DNA of 64,000 nt, taken from Pueribacillus sp041725775. Lineage in GTDB: Bacteria > Bacillota > Bacilli > Bacillales > UBA6769. Position numbers and translations under genes: made by a program. Below, one piece after another: positions 41,450 to 50,396 of this stretch (positions within the stretch are counted from its first letter, which is position 1; every line of letters begins with the position of its first letter). The notes under the pieces are model-generated. The model did not search any database, had not been told where the DNA came from, and was given only the letters and a program-made list of their open reading frames with translations. Where the stretch lies: contig NZ_JBEUEL010000014.1 in assembly GCF_041725775.1 (NCBI RefSeq), positions 1 to 64,000 on the forward strand, in the 5' to 3' direction.

Positions 41450-42754
41450 ATGAAAATGAAAAAGATGAGAAAAATGATTGGGATAGTTCTCCTTAGTTTC
41501 TTAATTGTTATAGCTTTTATAAAGCCATTTCAATCCTTTTTGAAGATGCCCAATGATATTCGCTTATTTCAAAATGGAGAAATGACGTTTTCAAATTTAC
41601 CAGTCAATACAAAAATTTCAAGTGCCGAAAATAAAACCACATTATCTTCAGAAAGGTTTTCAAATAAAGCACATACGACAGTAAAGGCGATTGAACCCGG
41701 TCAAGATTCAATAACCGTTCATGCGGGAAATTTTCCGGTAAAAAAAATGGCTGTCAATGTATTACCTGATTTACGTGTAAAGCTCGGAGGACAATCTGTA
41801 GGCGTAAAATTAAATACACACGGTGTACTTGTCGTAGGTCACCATCTAATTGATACAAAAAATGGCGAATCATCACCGGGAGAAAAAGCTGGTATCGAAA
41901 TTGGAGATGTTATTACAAAAATTAACGGAAAAGAAATAAAACAAATGACAGATCTTGCTCCATATATTGAAAAAGCAGGAAATACAGGGGGAAAATTGCA
42001 TCTTACCGTTTTACGTGACAACAAACAATTTGAAAAAACGATAAAACCAGTGAAAGATCTAAATGAAAATTCATATCGAATTGGGTTATATATTCGTGAT
42101 TCCGCTGCAGGTGTAGGAACGTTAACGTTTTATCATCCCGAATCGAAAAAATACGGTGCACTTGGACATGTCATTTCAGATATGGATACGAAAAAACCAA
42201 TCATCGTTAATAATGGTCAAATATTAAGCTCCTCGGTATCTTCAATCGAAAAAAGCAGTAATGGCAATCCAGGTGAAAAAGTAGCACAATTTACGAATGA
42301 AAAGCCGTTAGGAACGATAACAAAAAATAGTCCATTTGGAATTTTTGGTAAATTAGACAAAACAATAACAAATGGTGTTCACGATAATTTAGTACCTGTT
42401 GCATTACCGTACGAAGTAAAAGAAGGTCCTGCTAAAATTTTAACCGTCTTGGAAGGCGATAAGGTAGAAGAGTTTGACATTGAAATAGTCAGTTCTGTAA
42501 ATCAAAAATTTCCAGCTACAAAAGGTATGGTTATAAAAATAAAAGATCCAAAACTCCTTGAGAAAACAGGTGGAATTGTTCAAGGAATGAGCGGAAGTCC
42601 AATTATTCAAAATGGAAAATTAGTCGGTGCTGTAACACATGTATTTGTAAATGATTCAACTAGCGGATATGGTGTTCATATTGAATGGATGCTAAAAGAA
42701 GCCGGAATCGATATTAATGAACGAGAAGCCACTGAAAAACGTATGGCGAGCTAA
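41450..42754 (+). CDS. spoIVB: SpoIVB serine peptidase (sigma-K checkpoint)
   Basis: A 434-residue secreted PDZ protease made in the forespore; it cleaves SpoIVFA and so allows pro-sigma-K processing in the mother cell. N-terminal signal/anchor (IGIVLLSFLIVIAFI), a PDZ domain (PGEKAGIEIGDVITKINGKE), and an S55 peptidase domain with GALGHVISD (His) and GMSGSPIIQNG (catalytic Ser). GGAG precedes the ATG. The order recN, spoIVB, spo0A is conserved in Bacillus. Expected to be transcribed by sigma-F/sigma-G. Confidence 0.96.
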   Translation: MKMKKMRKMIGIVLLSFLIVIAFIKPFQSFLKMPNDIRLFQNGEMTFSNLPVNTKISSAENKTTLSSERFSNKAHTTVKAIEPGQDSITVHAGNFPVKKMAVNVLPDLRVKLGGQSVGVKLNTHGVLVVGHHLIDTKNGESSPGEKAGIEIGDVITKINGKEIKQMTDLAPYIEKAGNTGGKLHLTVLRDNKQFEKTIKPVKDLNENSYRIGLYIRDSAAGVGTLTFYHPESKKYGALGHVISDMDTKKPIIVNNGQILSSSVSSIEKSSNGNPGEKVAQFTNEKPLGTITKNSPFGIFGKLDKTITNGVHDNLVPVALPYEVKEGPAKILTVLEGDKVEEFDIEIVSSVNQKFPATKGMVIKIKDPKLLEKTGGIVQGMSGSPIIQNGKLVGAVTHVFVNDSTSGYGVHIEWMLKEAGIDINEREATEKRMAS

Positions 42755-42777
42755 TGTAGCTTGCCTTACGTTTTTTT
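42735..42777 (+). terminator. Terminator after spoIVB
   Basis: Long stem: AAAAACGTA and GGCGAGCTA (42735-42753) pair with TAGCTTGCC and TACGTTTTT (42757-42775), with one T-T mismatch, and the 3' arm runs into T7. Confidence 0.9.
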
Positions 42778-42831
42778 ATAAAAAAATAAGGATAAAGACG
42801 ACAAGCTCAATACCTATAGACAATGTAATAA

Positions 42832-42881
42832 TTCGACAAAATAAAAAATAATTCCAAATAAACTGACAAGAAAGAGTCGAA
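42832..42881 (+). promoter_or_regulatory. Spo0A boxes upstream of spo0A
   Basis: TTCGACA (42832-42838) is a perfect 0A box (TGTCGAA) on the opposite strand, and AGTCGAA (42875-42881) matches it at 6 of 7 positions. Both lie before a TATAAT at 42933-42938. This fits the known autoregulation of spo0A by Spo0A-P and the promoter switching seen in B. subtilis. Confidence 0.75.
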
Positions 42882-43006
42882 AAAGCAAGACAAAAAAATA
42901 AAAATTTTGATTTTATAGAATTTTATACATGTTATAATAAAGCAGTGAAGGAAAAAATATCCTTATAGGATTTTTTGAAAGATTTGATAAAATGAGGAGG
43001 AATTTC

Positions 43007-43816
43007 ATGTTTGAAAAAATTAAAGTAGGAATGGCAGATGATAACCGAGAAGTTGTACATCTCATTGAAGAGTATTTATCATCTCAACAAGATTTAGAAG
43101 TGGTTGGTGTTGCTTACAATGGATTAGAGTGCATGCAAATGGTTGAAGAAAAGAGACCTGACGTCTTGTTACTTGATATTATTATGCCTCATATGGACGG
43201 TTTAGGAGTTCTTGAAGAAATTCGTAATAAAGGGATGCATTTTCCAAATGTCATCATGCTTACAGCGTTTGGTCAAGAAGATGTAACGAAAAAAGCGGTA
43301 GAACTAGGGGCGGACTATTTTGTATTAAAACCTTTTGATATGGAAAATTTGATCAATCATATTAGGGAAATTAGCGGAAAACCATCAGAGTTTATTAAAA
43401 AGTCTTCCAATCCAACACAAACTCAACCAGAAGTGAAAGTGCATAATCTTGATGCAAGCATAACAAATATTATCCATGAAATTGGAGTTCCTGCTCATAT
43501 AAAAGGATACATGTATTTAAGAGAAGCAATTGCAATGGTTTATCATGACATTGATCTACTAGGCTCGATAACAAAAGTTCTTTATCCGGATATTGCGAAA
43601 AAATATAATACGACGTCAAGTCGTGTAGAAAGAGCAATTCGGCACGCAATTGAAGTCGCTTGGAGTCGAGGTAACATCGATTCAATATCATCTTTATTCG
43701 GTTATACCGTGTCGATGTCAAAAGCGAAGCCGACAAATTCAGAGTTTATTGCAATGGTCGCTGACAAACTTCGAATTGAACATAATGTTCCAGCCGTTTT
43801 GACAAACAATCGTTAA
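43007..43816 (+). CDS. spo0A: Sporulation master response regulator Spo0A
   Basis: A 269-residue phosphorelay end-point regulator. The receiver domain has the acidic pocket MADDNRE (Asp11, Asp12) and the phospho-acceptor Asp57 (VLLLDIIMPHMDG). The DNA-binding domain carries the recognition helix around SSRVERAIRHAIEVAWSRGN. GAGGAGG sets the ATG at 43007; the ORF also reads back to 42992 without a better site. It controls entry into sporulation and hence the spoIIIA, spoIVB and spl genes in this window. Confidence 0.98.
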   Translation: MFEKIKVGMADDNREVVHLIEEYLSSQQDLEVVGVAYNGLECMQMVEEKRPDVLLLDIIMPHMDGLGVLEEIRNKGMHFPNVIMLTAFGQEDVTKKAVELGADYFVLKPFDMENLINHIREISGKPSEFIKKSSNPTQTQPEVKVHNLDASITNIIHEIGVPAHIKGYMYLREAIAMVYHDIDLLGSITKVLYPDIAKKYNTTSSRVERAIRHAIEVAWSRGNIDSISSLFGYTVSMSKAKPTNSEFIAMVADKLRIEHNVPAVLTNNR

Positions 43817-43887
43817 ATTACAAAATAGATTTCAAATGAATTTTATGCTATATTGTTTATGGTTATATAGCCACTAGTGAACAAAAT

Positions 43888-43921
43888 GCTCCTGACTGCT
43901 TTGCCTGTCAAGAGCTTTTTA
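43888..43921 (+). terminator. Terminator after spo0A
   Basis: GCTCCTGAC (43888-43896) pairs with GTCAAGAGC (43907-43915) with one mismatch, followed by T5 and AT-rich sequence. Confidence 0.7.
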
Positions 43922-44164
43922 TTTATTATTTTCTTTTAAAAAATTCGTTTGAACTTTGTTTCTTTTTCGATCACGGTAAAAAATAAAGCTTCCGATAAAA
44001 AACAAACCAATTAAAAAAGCAAGAGCTCCAACTACAAATTGCAACCATAAAACAGGATAAGGTGAATTTAAAATACCAAAAAACGTGTCTCTCATTTGTT
44101 TTATACCATACATCCCAAGAATAACTGGTGAAATTACAATTAATACAGCAATGAATCGTTGCAT
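43919..44164 (-). CDS. DUF2627 membrane protein
   Basis: An 81-residue protein with two helices (FIAVLIVISPVILGMYGI and LWLQFVVGALAFLIGLFFIGS) and a basic tail (RDRKRNK), matching the DUF2627 family found next to spo0A and the bkd genes in Bacillus (YqzF in B. subtilis). AAGGAAGG lies upstream of the ATG on the minus strand. Function unknown. Confidence 0.85.
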   Translation of the reverse strand: MQRFIAVLIVISPVILGMYGIKQMRDTFFGILNSPYPVLWLQFVVGALAFLIGLFFIGSFIFYRDRKRNKVQTNFLKENNK

Positions 44165-44365
44165 AAGTATCCTTCCTTTTTATTAGAGGTTGTTCAAGTA
44201 GGCCAGGGAACGAACGATAAGTTGTCTTTCTTTTTTAACACGCAACATTATGTTAATTATGATATCGAAAAAAGAATAGGCTGTCTAATGAATAAACTCT
44301 AATGAATAAAAAGGTTAAACATAAGATGTAATAAAAGTTTTTATGAACTAAAGGGGTCAATAAAT

Positions 44366-45460
44366 ATGAACATTTTTAACTCTATGAAGATTGATGACTT
44401 TGAACAAGTTCTTTTTTGTCAAGACAAACACTCTGGTCTAAAAGCAATTATAGCGATACATGATACGACCCTTGGACCAGCACTCGGTGGTACACGTATG
44501 TGGATGTACGAAAATGAAGAACAAGCGTTAGAGGATGCGTTGAGACTTGCGAAAGGAATGACCTATAAAAACGCAGCTGCTGGCTTAAACCTTGGAGGGG
44601 GAAAATCAGTTATTATTGGGGATCCAAAAAAGGATAAAAGTGAAGAATTATTACGTGCATTTGGTCGATACATCCAAACATTAAATGGACGATATATTAC
44701 TGCTGAAGATGTAGGGACAACTGTAGAAGATATGGATCTCATCTATGAAGAAACTGACTATGTAACCGGGATCTCACCTGCATTCGGATCCTCCGGTAAT
44801 CCGTCTCCAGTTACGGCATACGGTTTGTATAAAGGAATGAAAGCAGCTGTACTTGAAGCATTTGGAACAGAGTCATTACAAGGAAAAACGATAGCTGTTC
44901 AAGGTGTAGGTAACGTCGCCTATCATTTATGCAAATATTTGCATGAGGAAGGTGCCCATCTCATCGTTACGGATATAAACAAAGATGCTGTTAAAAAAGT
45001 GGTTGACGCCTTTCAAGCAGAAGCTGTTAAACCAGAGGACATCTATTCGGTCGAGTGTGATATATTTTCACCATGCGCTCTCGGAGGCATTATTAATGAT
45101 GAGACGATTGAGAAATTAAAAGCAAAAGTCATAGCTGGTTCAGCTAACAACCAGTTGAAAGAAGAAAAACATGGAATGTTATTGTTTGAAAGAGGAATTG
45201 TCTATGCACCCGATTATGTTATTAATGCTGGTGGAGTTATTAATGTCGCTGACGAATTATATGGATATAATCGAGAGCGTGCAATGAAAAAAGTTGAATC
45301 GATTTATGATAAGATTAGTAAAATTATTGAAATTTCAAAACGAGAACAAATTCCAACGAGTAAAGCAGCAGATCGAATGGCAGAAGAACGAATAGAGAAA
45401 ATGCATCGGTCGCGATCTCAATTTTTAATCGAAGAGAAACATGTATTGCGTAAAAAGTGA
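44366..45460 (+). CDS. bcd: Leucine (branched-chain amino acid) dehydrogenase
   Basis: NAD-dependent enzyme of 364 residues that deaminates leucine, valine and isoleucine to 2-oxo acids. Catalytic Lys regions are PALGGTRMWMY and AGLNLGGGKSVIIGDPK; the NAD fold has VQGVGNVAYHLCKYL. It heads the bkd operon, so its products feed straight into the keto-acid dehydrogenase. In B. subtilis bcd sits among ptb and buk, which are absent here. AAAGGGG precedes the ATG. Confidence 0.95.
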   Translation: MNIFNSMKIDDFEQVLFCQDKHSGLKAIIAIHDTTLGPALGGTRMWMYENEEQALEDALRLAKGMTYKNAAAGLNLGGGKSVIIGDPKKDKSEELLRAFGRYIQTLNGRYITAEDVGTTVEDMDLIYEETDYVTGISPAFGSSGNPSPVTAYGLYKGMKAAVLEAFGTESLQGKTIAVQGVGNVAYHLCKYLHEEGAHLIVTDINKDAVKKVVDAFQAEAVKPEDIYSVECDIFSPCALGGIINDETIEKLKAKVIAGSANNQLKEEKHGMLLFERGIVYAPDYVINAGGVINVADELYGYNRERAMKKVESIYDKISKIIEISKREQIPTSKAADRMAEERIEKMHRSRSQFLIEEKHVLRKK

Positions 45461-45491
45461 CTTACTTGGCAAATATGAAAGGAAGAAATGA

Positions 45492-46910
45492 ATGGCAAAT
45501 AATTATGATGTTGTCATTTTAGGTGGGGGAATGGGAGGCTATGTAGCTGCGTTACGCGCTTCCCAGTTAGGATTAAAAACAGCCCTAGTCGAAAAAGAAA
45601 AAATTGGAGGGACATGCCTCCACCGAGGATGCATTCCTAGTAAAGCACTGTTAAAAAGTGCGGAAGTTTTTCAACTTGCAAAATCAGCTAATAACTTTGG
45701 AATTGACATCCCGAGTGCAAAATTAAATTTTTCAAAAGTACAAAATGAAAAAGATAAAATCGTAAAGCAATTGTATGAAGGGTTATTACATTTAACAAAA
45801 AAAGGGGAAATTGATATCTTTGAAGGAAAAGGTCGATTGTTAGGTCCCTCTATTTTCTCACCACTTTCCGGTGCTGTTTCGGTGGAATTAAATGAAAACA
45901 AAGCTCATGAAACACTTGTACCGAAACATTTAGTCATCGCAACCGGAGCGAAACCTCGGTCACTTCCTTCGATCCCTTACGACGGTCAATATGTCCTTTC
46001 CTCCGACGATGCACTTCAACTTCAGGAACTTCCAAAGTCAATGATTATCGTCGGTGGAGGGGCGATCGGTATTGAATGGGCATCAATGATGAGCGATTTT
46101 GGAGTCGAAGTAACGATTTTAGAGGCGGCGCATCAAATTTTACCTGAAGAAGATGAGGAGATTTCTAATGCGATGACGTCTCATTTAAAAAAGAAAGGAA
46201 TTCGCATCGTTACAAACGTTAACGTTGTGTCCCACCAAATTGAAAATGAAAATGTGACTGTACAATATGAATCGGATCTTATTCAAGCTGAAATTACGGC
46301 AGATAAACTATTAATTTCAATTGGCAGAGAAGCAATCATTGAAGATATCGGGCTTGAGAATACTGAAATCAACTTTGAAAATAAGTACATAGAAACAAAT
46401 GAATATTATCAAACAGCAGAATCACATATTTACGCGATTGGAGACTGTATTGGTGGAGTTCAATTAGCTCACGTTGCCGCACGAGAAGGGATTATTGCAA
46501 TTGAGCATATCGCAGGGTTAAATCCAGAGCCTTTACAAGAAAATCAAATTGTAAAATGTGTTTATTCAAATCCTGAAATTGCAAGTGTAGGTTTAACAGA
46601 GCGTGATGCTAAAACAGACAATTATCATATCAAGGTTGGTAAAATTCCTTTTCGAACAAATGGTAAAGCACTTATCAATAGAGAAAGTGATGGTTTTGTA
46701 AAAATAATTGCTGACGCGAAGACGGATGATATCATTGGCGTACATTTATTCGGATATAATGTAACCGAAATGATTTCGGAAGCGGCACTTGCAAAAGTGC
46801 TTGATGCGACACCGTGGGAAATATCTCAAACGATTCACCCACATCCATCGATGTCGGAAATATTGGGCGAAGCCGCGTTAGCTGTTGATGGATTACAACT
46901 GCACTTTTAA
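45492..46910 (+). CDS. lpdV: Dihydrolipoamide dehydrogenase (E3) of the Bkd complex
   Basis: FAD-dependent E3 subunit of 472 residues that reoxidises lipoamide. FAD fold ILGGGMGGYVAALRASQLGL, redox disulfide GGTCLHRGCIPSKALL, NAD fold IVGGGAIGIEWASMM and the C-terminal His-Glu pair in IHPHPSMSEILGEA. It lies 31 bases after bcd and 20 before the E1 alpha gene, in the usual bkd order. Confidence 0.95.
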   Translation: MANNYDVVILGGGMGGYVAALRASQLGLKTALVEKEKIGGTCLHRGCIPSKALLKSAEVFQLAKSANNFGIDIPSAKLNFSKVQNEKDKIVKQLYEGLLHLTKKGEIDIFEGKGRLLGPSIFSPLSGAVSVELNENKAHETLVPKHLVIATGAKPRSLPSIPYDGQYVLSSDDALQLQELPKSMIIVGGGAIGIEWASMMSDFGVEVTILEAAHQILPEEDEEISNAMTSHLKKKGIRIVTNVNVVSHQIENENVTVQYESDLIQAEITADKLLISIGREAIIEDIGLENTEINFENKYIETNEYYQTAESHIYAIGDCIGGVQLAHVAAREGIIAIEHIAGLNPEPLQENQIVKCVYSNPEIASVGLTERDAKTDNYHIKVGKIPFRTNGKALINRESDGFVKIIADAKTDDIIGVHLFGYNVTEMISEAALAKVLDATPWEISQTIHPHPSMSEILGEAALAVDGLQLHF

Positions 46911-46930
46911 TGTAAAGGAAGCGATATGTC

Positions 46931-47923
46931 ATGACATATAAACGCCATGAAGAACTCGGATTAACGGATAATCAATTATTAGAGATGTATGAAACTATGC
47001 TGTTAGCACGACGATTTGATGAAAGGCTATGGATTTTAAATCGTGCGGGACGTATACCATTCGTCGTTTCTTGTCAAGGGCAAGAAGCTGCGCAAGTCGG
47101 TGCTGCTTTTGCACTCGATCGAAACAACGATTATATTTTACCTTATTATCGTGACATCGGTGTCGTTCTTACTTTTGGCATGACTGTAAAAGAGCTAATG
47201 TTGCAAGCATTTGCTAAAGGAGAGGATCCAAACTCTGGCGGAAGACAAATGCCGGGGCATTTTGGTCAGAAAAAAAATCGAATTGTGACTGGCTCATCAC
47301 CTGTTACAACACAAGTACCGCATGCGGTCGGGATCGCACTTGCTGCAAAAATGAAAAAGAAATCTTTTGTTACTTTTGTTTCCTTTGGTGAAGGTTCATC
47401 AAATCAAGGAGATTTCCATGAAGGAGCGAATTTTGCAGGTGTCCATAAACTTCCTGTCATCTTTTTTTGTGAAAATAATGGCTATGCGATTTCTGTACCA
47501 ACCTCATTACAGCTTGCTTGTGAAAAAGTTTCTGACCGTGCAATTGGTTACGGAATGCCGGGTATGACGATTGATGGAAATGATCCACTCGCTGTTTTTG
47601 CAGCAGTAAAACAAGCTGTTCAAAGAGCGAAACGAGGAGATGGTCCTACATTAATTGAAGTCATGACACAACGTTTAACACCTCACTCAAGTGACGATGA
47701 TGATCGTCAATATCGCAGTGAATCAGAATTAAAGGACATGCGAAAGATTGACGGGATTAAAACATTTTCTAATTATTTGAAACAAGTAAACATCTTAACA
47801 GAAGATCTAGAACAGAAATTAGAGAAAAAGATTACAACAATGATAGATGAAGCGACTGAATATGCTGAAAATGCCCCATTTGCAGAACCGGAGTCAGCTC
47901 TCAACTATGTGTATGGGGAATAG
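46931..47923 (+). CDS. bkdAA: Branched-chain 2-oxoacid dehydrogenase E1 alpha
   Basis: Thiamine-diphosphate E1 alpha subunit of 330 residues. The TPP motif runs from FGEGSSNQGDFHEGANFA to FFCENNGYAISVP; the phosphorylation-loop region LIEVMTQRLTPHSSDDDD marks the branched-chain rather than pyruvate type. Makes branched acyl-CoA starters for iso and anteiso fatty acids. 10 bases separate it from bkdAB. Confidence 0.95.
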   Translation: MTYKRHEELGLTDNQLLEMYETMLLARRFDERLWILNRAGRIPFVVSCQGQEAAQVGAAFALDRNNDYILPYYRDIGVVLTFGMTVKELMLQAFAKGEDPNSGGRQMPGHFGQKKNRIVTGSSPVTTQVPHAVGIALAAKMKKKSFVTFVSFGEGSSNQGDFHEGANFAGVHKLPVIFFCENNGYAISVPTSLQLACEKVSDRAIGYGMPGMTIDGNDPLAVFAAVKQAVQRAKRGDGPTLIEVMTQRLTPHSSDDDDRQYRSESELKDMRKIDGIKTFSNYLKQVNILTEDLEQKLEKKITTMIDEATEYAENAPFAEPESALNYVYGE

Positions 47924-47933
47924 GGGGAATTAC

Positions 47934-48917
47934 ATGCCTGTCATAACCTATATCGAGGCGGTTACACAAGCATTAGATGAAGAAATGGAAAGAGATGGTA
48001 ACGTATTTGTATTAGGTGAAGACGTCGGAGTAAAAGGTGGCGTTTTTAAAGCAACAGATGGTCTTTACGAAAAATATGGAAAAGAAAGAGTGATTGATAC
48101 ACCGTTAGCTGAATCAGGGATTGTTGGTGTTGGTGTCGGAGCAGCAATGTATGGTCTCAAACCTGTAGCAGAAATCCAATTTGCTGATTTTATTATGCCA
48201 GCAGTGAATCAAATTGTATCTGAAGCAGCAAAAATACGTTATCGTTCGAATAACGATTGGAATTGTCCGATTACGATTCGCGCTCCTTACGGTGGCGGTG
48301 TGAATGGCGGATTATACCATTCACAATCGGTCGAAGCCCTATTTGCTAACGTCCCTGGTCTTAAAATTGTTATGCCATCAACACCATACGATGTAAAAGG
48401 ACTATTAAAGTCCGCTATTAGAGACGAAGATCCTGTTTTATTTTTCGAACATAAGCGTGCGTATCGTTTACTAAAAGGTGAGGTCCCTAATGAAGACTAT
48501 ACCATTCCAATCGGCAAAGCTGATGTAAAACGTGAAGGCGATGACGTCACCGTTATTACATATGGATTGGGTGTCCATTTTACTCTTCAAGTCGCGGAAA
48601 AGCTTCAAGAAGAGGGTATTTCCGTTCACGTCTTAGATTTACGTACAGTTTATCCATTAGATCAAGAAGCAGTCATTGAGGCCGCTTCTAAAACAGGTAA
48701 AGTACTATTAATAACGGAAGCAAATAAAGAAGGAAGTATAATGAGTGAAGTTTCTGCGATTATTGCGGAGCATTGTTTGTTTGACTTAGATTCACCAATT
48801 CATAGATTAGCCGGACCAGATATTCCTGCAATGCCATACGCGGCACCACTCGAAAAATATTTTATGATTAATCCATCAAAAATTGAAACTGCTATAAGAG
48901 AATTAGCACATTTCTAA
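47934..48917 (+). CDS. bkdAB: Branched-chain 2-oxoacid dehydrogenase E1 beta
   Basis: E1 beta subunit of 327 residues that completes the active E1 heterotetramer. Signature sequences VLGEDVGVKGGVFKATDGL, DTPLAESGIVGVGVGAAMYG and APYGGGVNGGLYHSQS. Start at 47934 follows GGGGG right after the bkdAA stop; the frame open further upstream lies within bkdAA. A 118-base spacer with a hairpin follows before bkdB. Confidence 0.95.
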   Translation: MPVITYIEAVTQALDEEMERDGNVFVLGEDVGVKGGVFKATDGLYEKYGKERVIDTPLAESGIVGVGVGAAMYGLKPVAEIQFADFIMPAVNQIVSEAAKIRYRSNNDWNCPITIRAPYGGGVNGGLYHSQSVEALFANVPGLKIVMPSTPYDVKGLLKSAIRDEDPVLFFEHKRAYRLLKGEVPNEDYTIPIGKADVKREGDDVTVITYGLGVHFTLQVAEKLQEEGISVHVLDLRTVYPLDQEAVIEAASKTGKVLLITEANKEGSIMSEVSAIIAEHCLFDLDSPIHRLAGPDIPAMPYAAPLEKYFMINPSKIETAIRELAHF

Positions 48918-48983
48918 ACATCGTATGCAAGAGGAAAGAGAATAAAAATTAGATGATATGGATGGGAAGCTAGTCTTGCAACT

Positions 48984-49014
48984 ATCAGTAGAGGCTTAAG
49001 AGCCGTCTATTGAT
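48984..49014 (+). promoter_or_regulatory. Intercistronic hairpin before bkdB
   Basis: ATCAGTAGA (48984-48992) pairs with TCTATTGAT (49006-49014) and GGCT with AGCC around TAAG, giving a 13-bp stem with one G-U pair and one bulge. It ends only 4 bases before the AAGGAGG of bkdB and has no T tract, so it is more likely an RNA-stability or translation element than a terminator. Confidence 0.5.
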
Positions 49015-49035
49015 GGATAAGGAGGAATTTAAAAG

Positions 49036-50289
49036 GTGATAACGAAGGAAATAGTAATGCCTCAGCTTGGGGAAAGTGTAACTGAGGGAACAATCAACCA
49101 TTGGTTCGTAAAAGAAGGGGAAACAGTGAACAAATACGATCCAATTGCTGAAGTGTTAACAGATAAAGTAACAGCTGAAATTCCTTCATTATTTTCGGGG
49201 AAAATCACTAAAATTATTGCAACTGTTGGTGAAGCAATTCCAGTCGGAGAATTAATTTGTTACATAGAAGTAGAAAATAATGATACAGAAGACATTAAAA
49301 ACGAAACTACACTAGCCGATAAAAATAAACGGACAGGAGAACTTCAACCTGCTCCATTAAATAAAAACAATAAACGTCGTTTTTCACCAGCTGTGTTAAA
49401 ATTAGCTCAAGACCACGACATCGATCTTGCTCATATTCAAGGTACAGGGAAAGGCGGAAGAATAACTCGTAAAGATGTCCAAGCTTACATACATCAACAA
49501 CAGAAATCGCACGATGCCGATATTACTAATTCTGTTGTCTCTAATGCCGTTATTCCTCAGGTAGAGAGAAGGATAGAAAAACATGCAACTGACATCGAAA
49601 TTCCACTAAGTGGCATCCGAAAAGCGATTGCTTCAAACACTGTTAGAAGTGTGCAGGAGATCCCACACGGTTGGATGATGGTTGAAGCTGATGTCACTGA
49701 TTTAGTAGCTTACCGTGATAAAATTAAAACAGATTTTAAACGAAATGAAGGCTTTAATTTAACGTACTTTTCATTTTTCATTAAAGCCGTTGTCGAAGCA
49801 TTAAAAGAGTTTCCGGAACTTAATTCAATGTGGGCTGAAGATAAAATCATTCAAAAGAAAGACATTAACATATCCATTGCGGTTGCATCTGGTGATGTAT
49901 TGTTCACTCCAGTAATAAAAAACGCTGACGAAAAAAGTATTAAAGGAATTGCAAAAGAAGTATACGAACTTGCACAAAAAGCTCGTTCAGGAACGCTAAC
50001 GAGAGAAGATGTTGAAGGTGGTACATTTACAGTAAATAACACGGGAGTTTTCGGATCTGTCCAATCAATGGGAATTATCAATTATCCACAAGCAGCAATT
50101 TTACAAGTTGAATCGATCGTAAAACGTCCTGTCGTTACTGAAAGTGGAATGATGGGACCACGGGATATAGTGAATCTTTGTCTCTCTCTCGATCACCGAG
50201 TACTAGACGGACTAGTGTGTGGGCTTTTCCTTAAAGCTGTCAAAGAGAAAGTTGAAAATATGAATGAAAATAACTTAAGTGTGTACTAA
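49036..50289 (+). CDS. bkdB: Branched-chain 2-oxoacid dehydrogenase E2 (dihydrolipoyl acyltransferase)
   Basis: E2 core of 417 residues: one lipoyl domain with EVLTDKVTAEIPS (lipoyl Lys), a peripheral-subunit-binding domain near residues 115-155 (RFSPAVLKLAQDHDIDL, GTGKGGRITRKDV), and the catalytic domain ending with LSLDHRVLDGLV (catalytic His and Asp). GTG start at 49036 with AAGGAGG 10 bases upstream. Last gene of the operon. Confidence 0.95.
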   Translation: MITKEIVMPQLGESVTEGTINHWFVKEGETVNKYDPIAEVLTDKVTAEIPSLFSGKITKIIATVGEAIPVGELICYIEVENNDTEDIKNETTLADKNKRTGELQPAPLNKNNKRRFSPAVLKLAQDHDIDLAHIQGTGKGGRITRKDVQAYIHQQQKSHDADITNSVVSNAVIPQVERRIEKHATDIEIPLSGIRKAIASNTVRSVQEIPHGWMMVEADVTDLVAYRDKIKTDFKRNEGFNLTYFSFFIKAVVEALKEFPELNSMWAEDKIIQKKDINISIAVASGDVLFTPVIKNADEKSIKGIAKEVYELAQKARSGTLTREDVEGGTFTVNNTGVFGSVQSMGIINYPQAAILQVESIVKRPVVTESGMMGPRDIVNLCLSLDHRVLDGLVCGLFLKAVKEKVENMNENNLSVY

Positions 50290-50318
50290 TCCACTACTTC
50301 ATTGTAGTGGATTTTTGT
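50288..50318 (+). terminator. Terminator of the bkd operon
   Basis: AATCCACTAC (50288-50297) pairs perfectly with GTAGTGGATT (50304-50313), followed by TTTG and TTCTT. Confidence 0.9.
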
Positions 50319-50352
50319 TCTTGACAGCTCAAAACACTCATGCGAGAATCAA

Positions 50353-50385
50353 AATGTAAACTAAATTATTAATATGGTTAACATT
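50353..50385 (+). promoter_or_regulatory. BirA operator upstream of bioB
   Basis: AATGTAAACT (50353-50362) and GGTTAACATT (50376-50385) form an inverted repeat with 8 of 10 matches and a 13-base spacer, the same spacing as I recall for the B. subtilis bio operator (TTGTTAACC-N13-GGTTAACAA). It ends 11 bases before the bioB ATG, so biotinyl-AMP-loaded BirA should block transcription. Confidence 0.72.
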
Positions 50386-50396
50386 AGGAGGACGGC

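Noticed and set aside
44165..44365. Sigma-54 promoter for the bkd operon
   Set aside because: No GG-N10-GC pair of the -24/-12 type was found, and no BkdR-like activator gene is present in the window.
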